Below, in pieces: positions 21,296-29,785 of a stretch of DNA of 64,000 bases (within the stretch, counting starts at the first letter, position 1; each line of letters opens with the position of its first letter). The notes beneath the pieces are model-generated. The model had not been told where the DNA came from and ran no database searches. It saw only the letters and a list, made by a program, of their open reading frames with translations. The position numbers and the translations under genes are program-made. This stretch comes from Lottia gigantea (Eukaryota; Mollusca; Gastropoda; Lottiidae), in NCBI RefSeq assembly GCF_000327385.1, contig NW_008710662.1, forward strand, positions 2,660,556 through 2,724,555, in the 5' to 3' direction.

Positions 21296-22923
21296 GACTA
21301 CAGGGACCCTCTCCTTTGGTGGGAGGACAGCAAGCTGTAAATCAAAAAGTTCACCATTGCATATTTTAAAGAAAGCAATAAAAAGCTAAAAGATAAATTA
21401 GAATTATTAGAACAAGAAAATTTAGACATAGAGCTGAATCAGAATCTCGCTAGTGACCACTTTGGCAAATTACACCAGACCCTGATACAGGACATCAAAG
21501 TGGTTCAGAATATCTTGAGTAAGGGGGCTTTAATTCGGTCTAAAACGCCCTTCGAGGAGAGCGACTCGTCTAATATAGACATTTTTAGGAAAATTGAATT
21601 AGACAATGGGTTTAGCAAAATTATATAGAAGCTTTCAGACCATTATGGTCATATCACATCGGAAAGGACAGAAATCTTGAGCATAATCCATAAATTTTAT
21701 AATAATCTATACACATCTGAACCGATTCCGGACCCCATCATTGATGCCTATATCAGAGAGTCTGGTATTTCTAGTCTACCGGCAGCAGACAGGGACCTGA
21801 TCAGTGAGACAATAATTTCCACTCATGAGATTTATACCGCTTTGAAACATTTTCAGAATAACAAATCACCAGGGATCGATGGGATCCCAAAAGAATTCTA
21901 TTTAACATTTTGGGAATTAATGAAAGACGATCTTTCCGAAATTATTAACAATGTCTATTTTAGGCAATGTCTCACATCAATGAAAACATCAATTTTGATA
22001 ATTAACTATAAAAATAAAGGCTCCAAAACTGATCTAAAAAACTCTAGGCCCATCTCTCTGCTGACGGTGGACTATAAAATTATTGCCAAGGTGATCACTA
22101 ACAGACTGACCAAAATTTTAAACAGTGTTTTATTGGATACTCCATCGGGAGCAGGGGAAGATAAAACTATTATCAATAACCTACTCTCGATTGACAGCAT
22201 AATAAAATACTGTAATCAAAATAATTCCAGCTTGGCCTTACTCGCCTACGACCAGGAGAAGGCCTTCGATAGACTCAATCGTTCTTACCTGACCAAGCTA
22301 CTGACCGCCATCTGTCAGATACTGTACACGGACTTGAGGGGGTGTGCTGCAAAGTGAGGGGAGCGTTCACGCAATACTTTATATCCGAGCGCAGCGTCAA
22401 ACAAGGCGCTCTCCATGGCGCTCTACTCACTCGCAATACACCCCCTAGCCTTGAACATTATCAACAATGTGGGTATACAGCGTGTTAGAATTCCCAACTA
22501 TCCGCTCAAGGTCAAGACTATACAGCATGCAGATGATTTGACCGTCGTCGTTACAGACACTCGTTCTTTTGTCCACCTTGAACTCGAATTGAAGAAATTC
22601 CACTCAGCTACGGGCTCAAAAATTAATAATTCAAAAACTGAAATTACTACTTTTGGAGGATGGCTACCCACGTACCAAAATCTCTGGCAGAATATATTAA
22701 ACCAAAAATTACACTTCTAGGTATTATCTTCGGCCCAGAAAACTTAAATGATAACTTCAACCCTGTATTAAATAAAATTAGAAAAAAATTGATAAAATGG
22801 AAAAACAGATCACTTACATTCAGAGAAAAAATACAGATACTAAATACATTTATTCTGCCACAAGTTTGGTGTGTGGCCCCGCCCTCAGAGAATACAACTG
22901 CGACAGAAGCTATCCAACAATGA
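21296..22923 (+). pseudogene. LINE ORF2, reverse transcriptase domain
   Basis: The frame begins with DYRDPLLWWEDSKL, the linker that normally follows the endonuclease, and runs through NNKSPGIDGIPKEFY, NSRPISLLTVDYKIIAKVIT, the catalytic AYDQEKAFDRLN (about 22244-22275), ERSVKQGALHGALY, and HADDLTVVV (catalytic ADD, about 22525-22545), to the thumb phrase KKLIKWKNRSLTFREKIQIL. In-frame stops are at 21338-21340 and 21626-21628. A pair of opposite frameshifts brackets about 60 bases near 22340-22400, and another shift lies near 22650-22690. The catalytic aspartates are still encoded. The gene ends at 22921-22923 with a stop before the usual C-terminal region, so it is truncated. Confidence 0.85.
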
Positions 22924-23039
22924 CATTGAACATACACCTTATGCTATTTTTCATCTCAATTATGTTCATTATCTGTGATATATAGACATATTAGTGATAA
23001 AAATTATTTTTATTTGACATAATTTCATATACACCCTCT
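22924..23039. other. AT-rich spacer after the LINE
   Basis: No coding similarity continues past 22923. The sequence may be LINE 3' flank or the interior of whatever element holds the hairpins that follow. Confidence 0.4.
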
Positions 23040-23121
23040 ATAGAATGTACTATTTTTAAAATCTACTGTGATATCGGCAAAAAAATCATTTACTTTACAT
23101 AAACATATGTGTACATTCTAT
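23040..23121. repeat. Inverted repeat 1 of a four-hairpin cluster
   Basis: ATAGAATGTAC (23040-23050) pairs perfectly with GTACATTCTAT (23111-23121), 11 bp, around a 60-base AT-rich loop. The next hairpin starts nine bases later. Confidence 0.65.
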
Positions 23122-23129
23122 GACCGAAA

Positions 23130-23197
23130 ATAGGATCGAAAGCTTCGTGCTCACTATCAAGTCCACGCTTGTTAGTCGAGACACCTTCCAATCCTAT
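23130..23197. repeat. Hairpin 2 of the cluster, 68 nt imperfect stem
   Basis: The arms ATAGGATCGAAAG and CTTCCAATCCTAT pair with two internal mismatches. Further in, GTGCTC faces GAGACAC, and the apical part ACTATCAAG faces CTTGTTAGT around a TCCACG loop. The stem-loop is continuous from base to tip with small internal loops, similar in size to a pre-miRNA. Confidence 0.6.
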
Positions 23198-23281
23198 CTT
23201 CGACAATATTATTTATAGTTCTATAAAATATATATGTATAATCTAACAGGTAGATGCTAATAAAATTTTATAATAACAATC

Positions 23282-23365
23282 TTCTCTGGGCTGCTGGTTC
23301 TGGTGATCGTACGGTGGGGCTCATCCCCACACCTTCTGGGTCACTAGTCCCAGCGGCCCAGAGAA
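23282..23365. repeat. Hairpin 3 of the cluster, 84 nt, GC-rich
   Basis: TTCTCTGGGCTGCTGG (23282-23297) pairs with CCAGCGGCCCAGAGAA (23350-23365), 15 of 16 positions. Inside, CTGGTGA faces TCACTAG with one G-U pair, and GGTGGGG faces CCCCACACC around a CTCAT loop. It is far richer in G and C than its surroundings. Confidence 0.7.
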
Positions 23366-23394
23366 TATCCAAATTTACTTTTTCATCATTCTCC

Positions 23395-23463
23395 CTCCGC
23401 TAGTGTTGGGGATATGCGTAATTACCCTAGAGTGGGTCGCCTATGTCCCTAACACGAGCGGAG
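23395..23463. repeat. Hairpin 4 of the cluster, 69 nt
   Basis: CTCCGCTAGTGTTGGGGA pairs with TCCCTAACACGAGCGGAG, 16 of 18 positions; further in, ATATGCG faces CGCCTAT and ACCC faces GGGT around TAGAGT. It begins 29 bases after hairpin 3. Between them a spacer has no ANANNA box of convincing position, and the nearest ACA lies about ten bases after the stem, so an H/ACA snoRNA is not well supported. Confidence 0.7.
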
Positions 23464-23800
23464 CAATTATACAATTTATTTTATCATATACAGCATCTAC
23501 CTCTTACTTTTGCATTTGAATATATCTTAAACTAATTAAAAACTTTTATCTCTATCAATTATAGTAATTAATTATTAATTATATATGTGTTTATATTATA
23601 AATGTACTGAAATTAAAATTAGATCAATAAAGAGAAAATAGAGCTAGTGATTTATATATGAAAATAGATTCATTTTGGGTAAATATATTGAAATAGTATG
23701 GTGGAAAAAGACTGATTTTTGTCTCAATAATTTAAAGATTTAGTAACTGTTTGATGCAACACTGTTATTTGAATATTGTCATATTACATTGAATTCTAGA

Positions 23801-23856
23801 GTTACATGTTGGCTCAGCGAGTTGCTTGTTAACCTGAAGGTCCAGGTTCCGTTGAG
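23801..23856 (+). mobile_element. tRNA-like SINE head, type 2
   Basis: TTGGCTCAGCGAGTTGCTTG reads as a D-arm with box A (TGGCTCAGCGAGT) and GGTCCAGGTTCCGTTGAGC as a T-arm with box B about 30 bases later. It does not continue into the body seen at 12464. A hairpin follows at once. Confidence 0.5.
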
Positions 23857-23921
23857 CTTAGTGCTAGGATGTCCTAAGCTTTTAACTTCTAACACTGTTT
23901 CTAGGATATTCTAGCACTTAG
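23857..23921. repeat. Hairpin after the SINE head, 20-bp stem
   Basis: CTTAGTGCTAGGATGTCCTA (23857-23876) pairs with TAGGATATTCTAGCACTTAG (23902-23921) at 17 of 20 positions, around a 25-base loop. It may be part of the SINE body. Confidence 0.6.
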
Positions 23922-24209
23922 ATTTTTTCGAGAATATGCAGTCATACTCAGTTATTCATTTTTCTGTTTATATTTTATTTCTTTTTACAGAATGAATACA
24001 GAATTCAATACATGTTAACTATATTTATCTTCTTTGACTCTGATTAAAGTTGTACATCTGGCTCTTTCTGTGGATAATTCGCAATCCGTAAGGTGACCAA
24101 ATCCACCAAATAGTTTCAAAAAATAGTGTTAAAAAGATGTTCAAAGCATTGTTAAAATAGGTTCTTCAAATTCCTGACCAGTTGTTTACAACCATTTACA
24201 AGGATAACA

Positions 24210-24300
24210 ACTTACGTTCTCAATTTAGGATCCTTTCTACCAGCTGATTCTTCTCCAGATATCCATTTACAGCTGGGTTTACCAACACTCTAACCAAACC
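24210..24300 (-). mobile_element. SINE tail fragment, family B
   Basis: Read on the minus strand it contains CAGCTGGTAGAAAGGATCCT then AAATTGAGAACGTAAG, matching CAGCTGGTAGAAAGGATTCT and AACCGTGAACCTAAG of the copy at 44855-45065. No tRNA-like head is visible, so it is a 3' fragment. Confidence 0.5.
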
Positions 24301-25797
24301 ACATAAAATTAAATAACGTACTATTGAAAGAAGTTTAAATATTTCTTTAGATTATGGATGGCAAGAACATACATAATCAGATTGAAATCATATATATCAA
24401 ATTGTTTATTAGGTTTAATTCTCAGGATGTGTTTCAGACCAAAGTCTCTGATAAAAATTGTTTTGTTAGAATTTTAAATGTCATGATTAGAAATAAAGTC
24501 TGCGAATTATGATTTTACAAGCCAATTTGAATTTAATTTGCAACTCTTGTGCTAAATTGTGCTTGAATTAGTTTGCCAATTTCTTTGTTTATTTCACTGG
24601 GACAGAGAGTGCTATGTGGATAATGCCAGAATAATACCAATGCTTCCAATTCCCATAATCAGCATTACTGACACAAAGTGAATATTAGAAGCTACAGTTT
24701 GGCAATGGTTGCTGCTAATTAAGAGCTATTCATGAGGAATTATAAATGAGGAAATAAGTTAAAATGCTTGAGCTTATTCTTACCTTTGACATAGTGGATA
24801 GCTTGATCTCACAACAGATATTTGAATTATTTGAATGTTCCATGAAGAGTTTTTTAGTTGTTGTCCTTGACTTTTTATAACATAATTATGTAAATTAGCT
24901 TCTTTCAAAGATTGATGAAAAGGTGGTTAACTGACAACGATATAATATGCTGTTACAGATTGATGATCTCTCAGAATAGTTCTAAGTTGATAATGTAGAC
25001 ATTTTTGCCCTTTACCGAATAAAAAAACTTCAAAATCTTTTCATTGTTCATTTTAAATTCTCTGTTGTTTAAAGAAAAGAAATGAAATGATCTCACCATG
25101 AAATATTTGATGACTTGGCTTGAATGTCAGTGACTCTCTGAATCACTCGAATGGTCACCAAATCAATCTTCAAACAAAATGTGACATTTGACATTTAAGT
25201 TTGATCTAAAACTTTTATGAAAATTTTATTACAATTTGGAAATAATTGAGAAGCAACCATTCTGTCTTTTATGAGCCTGCATCAACATACTTACAATTGG
25301 TCACACATAAGAGATTACCATAGAAGCAGTTGATCATTTTCTGAAAGACAATTTATTCAAGGTCATCTGTCAATTATGAAATTCGATCAGGTTCTCATCA
25401 TAACAAACGTCATCTGAAGATTGTTGTTTTCTGGTGATTTAACTGATTTAAACTGTCAGTGCGTTCTCTAACTTTATTCGCATTTATGATTACCTTCTGA
25501 AGGACTTCAACTAACACCTTCATCAACTTACCAAGTGGTTTTAAATATAAAATCTTTCTTCACCTTCCTTCCTGTAGCAGCTTTATAAAGATGGTATGTA
25601 TGATTAACATTCTTATTATTAAGTGTAAAGCCCTAGAGAAAATGATACAGACTTCAAATTTACATTGATTTATATTGACCTGTCTTATGGGATGACTGAA
25701 CAGACATTCAGACTACTTATTATTAAAACACTGTTAGGAAACCACATCAACAATCATTCAATTAGATCTTTTGATTCGTGTGATATATGCCAGAAGT
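24301..25797. other. No gene; AT-rich
   Basis: Intron-like sequence. A possible 13-base microexon (CTTTATAAAGATG) between an acceptor (CTTCCTGTAGCAG, ending near 25580) and a donor (GTATGTATG) is noted but cannot be supported alone. Confidence 0.4.
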
Positions 25798-26024
25798 TAG
25801 ATTTGTTTTTCTGATGTTAGGATGTTGAAATCTGATTATGGTCATGTTGAGCAGATTTGTTTTTCTGATGTTAGGATGTTGGAATCTGATTATGGTCATG
25901 TTGAGCAGATTTGTTTTTCTGATGTTAGGATGTTGAAATCTGATTATGGTCATGTTGAGCAGATTTGTTTTTCTGATGTTAGGATGTTGAAATCTGAATA
26001 CGGTCATGTTGAGCAGATTTGTTG
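25798..26024. repeat. 54-bp minisatellite, about 4.2 units
   Basis: The unit is GATTTGTTTTTCTGATGTTA, GGATGTTGAAATCTGATTAT, GGTCATGTTGAGCA. The copies differ by only one to three bases. As 54 is a multiple of three, open frames appear on both strands (18-residue periods); they are an effect of the repeat. It stops cleanly at GTTGGACAGG. Confidence 0.9.
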
Positions 26025-26706
26025 GACAGGTCATTGGCTGTAATCTGGTCATCAAGAAACAAGTATATTATCAATAATTCATTTACTTATAGCAAACTAT
26101 CTGTTTGATATGCAGGTATCAGGTGACTTTTCTGTAGGTCTTTTCTTTATCCAGAAAAAAAACTATTTCTTTAAATAAAGATCAGTGGAATTTTGGAACG
26201 TTTCTGTGGTAATTAAATTTTATGTTTACCAATCAGAAACAGACTGAAAATACAAGTCAATGTTATACAATGAATATCTCAGAACAATTTGTTAATGATT
26301 TTATTCAACAGTGCATTTAATTGGTTGAATATTATTAGAATGACGTAAAGCTTATAAAATATCTTCTGTTTCTGTAGTTCAAGAGAGAAGAAAAGTACAT
26401 CATTTACAGATATCTATACATTTCAGCAAAATAATTGAAAATAAACATATATTATTACTTTTAGAACGTTCAAGGAAATAAAAGCATGTAAGCTTAAAAA
26501 CACTTAAATGTACTTAAAATACACTGTGTGAACTTATAAATACATAAATACTTCATTATATAAAACAATTCCTATAACTTCTAATACACATGAAATATTG
26601 TTAAAAGCTTGGAGGATGTTGATCGATTGAAAATAACACACAACTCAATACCTTACTGATAGTACCATACTTATTGATAGTTGATTACCCTGAGAATCCC
26701 TCGGTA

Positions 26707-26774
26707 CCATTCTGAACACTAGCGAATCGTTTCCTGTCAACCATTCTGAACACTAGCGAATCGTTTCCTGTCAG
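26707..26774. repeat. Perfect 34-bp tandem duplication
   Basis: CCATTCTGAACACTAGCGAA followed by TCGTTTCCTGTCA is present twice, 26707-26740 and 26741-26774, differing only in the last base. It is a very recent duplication. Confidence 0.9.
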
Positions 26775-27214
26775 TCTCACTTAAACATGTCAGAGTGAAG
26801 CAACAGAGTTAAATTGTTAATATGGTAATTTGTAGCATAGTGTTGTTAATGGAATTCAATTTATTTTAATCTCAATGTTTTGAGGATGGATTAGGTATTG
26901 TTTAAGGACAACACTTTAGTCAATTAAATCGTGCCAGAGGGAAGTGAATTGTCAGTGAAATCAATTTGATGTAAACAATATTGAAATGCTACTATTTTTT
27001 TGTTGTAAATGGATTGTTGTATGTAATCTTTAAAGGTGTATCTTGGGAACTTAACGAAAACGCTTTTAAGGTAGACTTCAGAAATTGATGATTAATATAT
27101 TTGTAATTAGTGTAGACAATGTTTTAATTATTAATTCATTGAAAATATACAAATGGTGATGATGATAAAATTAAATTTTATGGTAGAATTCAAGGTTCAT
27201 TCAAAACAAATGTC
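26775..27214. other. No gene seen
   Basis: AT-rich sequence with no recognised motif. Confidence 0.5.
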
Positions 27215-27330
27215 TGCCTCTCTGTTTATATTGGCTTGTAAACACTCTATAATCTACTGTTTTCTACTGATTTGGTGAAACTTTCTCCATGTCAGGAGAA
27301 TGCTGGAAGTGGGCATACCTAAAAGTGTTT
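27215..27330 (+). mobile_element. Fragment of a pearl-like element
   Basis: TTGGCTTGTAAACACTCTAT then AATCTACTG and GGTGAAACTTTCTCCATG correspond to the start of an internal unit in the 46396 copy (GCTCGTAAACACTCTACAAG, GACAAAACTTGGTATG). GGGCATACC follows. The TTATTGCCC core is missing, so the copy is truncated. Confidence 0.4.
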
Positions 27331-28664
27331 CATTATATTTATGCATGTTGTTGATGCTCATATTGTAGCATTTGATTTTGTGATCTTTCAATTATTGCTC
27401 AAAATTAAGTTTTTACAGAGAATGATTCTTTTTGGTATGGACTGTTTTATCCAGTACCTTTTTTCGAACATCCTAACCATTCATTTCACTCAATACATTT
27501 GTTCAATAATGAATTGTTTGAATAATGTGTGCTATATTATCTTTTAATTTTACCTTCTCATTTCATTTATTTGCTATGGTTTTAGAATAAATCATGAAAT
27601 GCATTATTTTATAAAGCTTTATTGACAGTGTGAAAGGTGATATTAAAATTTCAAGTATAAAATTTGTAGACAGGTGATAATGTTCAACTGTAATATTTAA
27701 ATGAGGTATCTATGTAAATAAATATTTCAACCTTATAAAATGCAGCGTCATTTTTGTGATCGATAAGATTAAATAAATCACATTTGAATTCAATAAAGAG
27801 TTTTGTTGCCAGATGGTAGTTTAGGTCATAGCTTAAGTGTTGATGATATATTGGAAGGATGATTTTGTATTGTGGGAGTTTAAAAGGTTTCACCTTATTA
27901 ATAAATTTGAGATCAAAATGTCATCAAGGAAACCAAATCAATTCTTTTTCCATTCAATTTCACTGAGATAAGAGCATAAAAGATTTTTCTTTTTTCAATT
28001 TATATAGTAGGTTTCACTTGTAAGAATACAATTTTGACTTTCCATTCCTTCGTTTTTAAACAAAATCATGCCTTTGATCTTTACATTGTCCTCACATTCT
28101 TATGGCCAGATTTGACTGATGACATTTTGATATTGATAATATCTAAATCTATCTGTATGTGACTTGTAAGAATTTAAACAATGCGCTGGAAGTGGTGAAA
28201 GTATAAACTTCCACAATATCTATATGATCAGATGCAGGGGAACTGAATGAGTATGATGGTGAAAAATGCCTCATAGCTCTGTTTGAGTCCATCAGGTGGC
28301 AGAATTTAACCTTTATAAGCTTATCCCTTTAAAAACACGGGTAGATGGATATTTTAAATAATAATATTCTGAAAAAATTAAACATGGTAGTTAGGAGCCA
28401 GAAGCTGTGTTACCTTTAATTATGTGCCTTGACCTTTCTGTGTATAGTTTTGTGATTAAAGTTTAATCAGATAAAATAATTCAAAGTTTCTTTAAGTCTG
28501 CAAAGTTCTAAGAAAGTGTCAACTGTAGGAGATTATAATAGAATTCCTTAGGCTTTAGTGATGCAAGGAAAATTGAACTGGAAGTGGTTTGAAATTCAAT
28601 TGATAAAAAAGTCATATTTTAAAATATCTAAAACAGACATTAGTCAATCACATATACATTTTCG
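27331..28664. other. No gene; AT-rich
   Basis: Intron-like. Open frames of up to 69 codons on either strand have no recognisable features. Confidence 0.5.
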
Positions 28665-28833
28665 CAAAAAAAGACGACTCATTTTTTAACTTTCGAACAT
28701 GGATTACTCTGGATACGCATGGATTTTAGGCTCAAATTTCGAGGGTGAGCTGTGAACACGATTACTGATTGATTTATATAAAAAGATTTCTGTTTCCGAG
28801 ACTATAATATGATTGGCGCACCTGTCCCTTTAA
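28665..28833 (-). mobile_element. Partial copy of the TTTAAAGGGACAGGT MITE
   Basis: On the minus strand it reads CTTAAAGGGACAGGTGCGCC, AATCATATTATAGTCTCGG, AAATTTGAGCCTAAAATCCATG, parallel to TTTAAAGGGACAGGTAGGCC, ATACTTTAGTCTCAG, GTTGAGCCTTCAAATCCATG in the complete element at 58396. The second terminus was not found, so it is one end plus about half of the interior. Confidence 0.6.
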
Positions 28834-29520
28834 GAAAATCTGATCTCAGCGGAAATTAACTTTGAGAGAGAAAAGCAACATTCAAATCTATCACATTTTT
28901 AGAGATAAGTCTATTTATTCACTAATCTTGTTTTAAGTCACAAAGTGTTAAAACCTTTTCCTAGATGTGTCATCAAGAGACAGTTGTAGCAAAATAAAAC
29001 TTCCTGTAAGAACAGAAAACTGAATAAGAAGATTCTTTGACATAACATTTTTGACTTTTGTATTGAAGAGTTTGTTTTAAGCAGCCTTACAATCTTAAAT
29101 GCACCTAGATGCATTCAAATCAATATTATTTCTTTTATAACAAAACATAAAGGAGACATTTTGACGTGATAAGTAGAAAATAACAGGATGTTTATGTATT
29201 AGCTTGAATTATTTAACGATTTGAGTAAGATTATAAAAAATGCTCCATTATTTTTGTTTTTTATGTAGTGTTTTAACAGATAATATGTGCTTTTATTTAA
29301 GGTTGAAATACTTTCAATTTGGCCTTTTTTTTGTTTTACATTAGTTTTCGAAAACCAAAAATATGAAATTGAATTTATAAGGTTTACATATTCTTTTAAT
29401 ATTAACTTTCAAGTTACTTTTAGTCAAAACTTTAAGTTTTCATTGAATCGAGCACCTAACTTTCCTTACCTAGTTAATACATAGGACTTTTCCTTTCAAA
29501 TGATCATCCTGATCAATCAA

Positions 29521-29574
29521 TTTGTTTTCGCAGACCTTATGATTTCTCATAGGATCTGAGGTTACGCGAAACAA
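29521..29574. repeat. Hairpin, 54 nt
   Basis: TTTGTTTTCGCAGACCTTAT pairs with GAGGTTACGCGAAACAAG through TTGTTT/AAACAA, CGC/GCG and ACCT/AGGT, and the tip has TATGA facing TCATA around TTTC. The stem is imperfect but continuous. It ends about 115 bases before the candidate exon at 29689. Confidence 0.5.
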
Positions 29575-29688
29575 GAAAATCTGTGACCTTGAGTTGATGA
29601 CCTTCAGCTAAGTGAGCAACTCTTAATTGCTGTTGTTAGCAAGGTAGTATTAGATCTGATTATTATTTTGTTTTGTGTTTTATTTCAG

Positions 29689-29785
29689 TGATGCTATCTT
29701 GAAAATACTAACAAAAGTGTCAAAGCAGCAGAATTGTATAGAATTATGTAACTTCCAGGCAATAACAGTACATTCCATACTTCAG
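29689..29785 (+). CDS. Candidate internal coding exon (32 codons)
   Basis: A strong acceptor (TTTGTGTTTTATTTCAG) ends at 29688 and a strong donor (TTCAG then GTATGTC) starts at 29786. The 97 bases have one open frame: one base completes a codon from a preceding exon and 32 codons follow, beginning DAILKILTKVSKQQNC and ending AITVHSILQ. The other two frames are closed. I do not recognise the protein and see no domain motif in so short a piece. It would need a preceding exon ending with two spare bases; the 8281-8352 candidate ends in phase 0 and does not fit. It could be a non-coding exon or a chance pair of splice signals. Confidence 0.35.

Larger units (their letters stand above)
20466..22923 (+). 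mobile_element. L1/Tx1-like LINE, endonuclease missing and 3' truncated
   Basis: Two coding parts follow each other on the plus strand: an ORF1 with a CCHC knuckle (20466-21223) and an ORF2 reverse transcriptase (21296-22923). An intact L1/Tx1 element is about 5-6 kb; here the apurinic-type endonuclease that should begin ORF2 is absent, since only about 70 bases separate the end of ORF1 from the linker before the RT. The 3' end stops in the RT thumb region at about 22923. No poly-A tail or target duplication is evident. It lies directly after a DIRS-type fossil. Confidence 0.85.

Noticed and set aside
23282-23463. H/ACA snoRNA reading of hairpins 3 and 4
   Set aside because: The stems are too continuous, no clear pseudouridylation pockets or H box are seen, and the ACA is too far from the last stem.
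25581-25593. 13-base microexon between good acceptor and donor
   Set aside because: Too short to test by reading frame; no neighbouring exon supports it.
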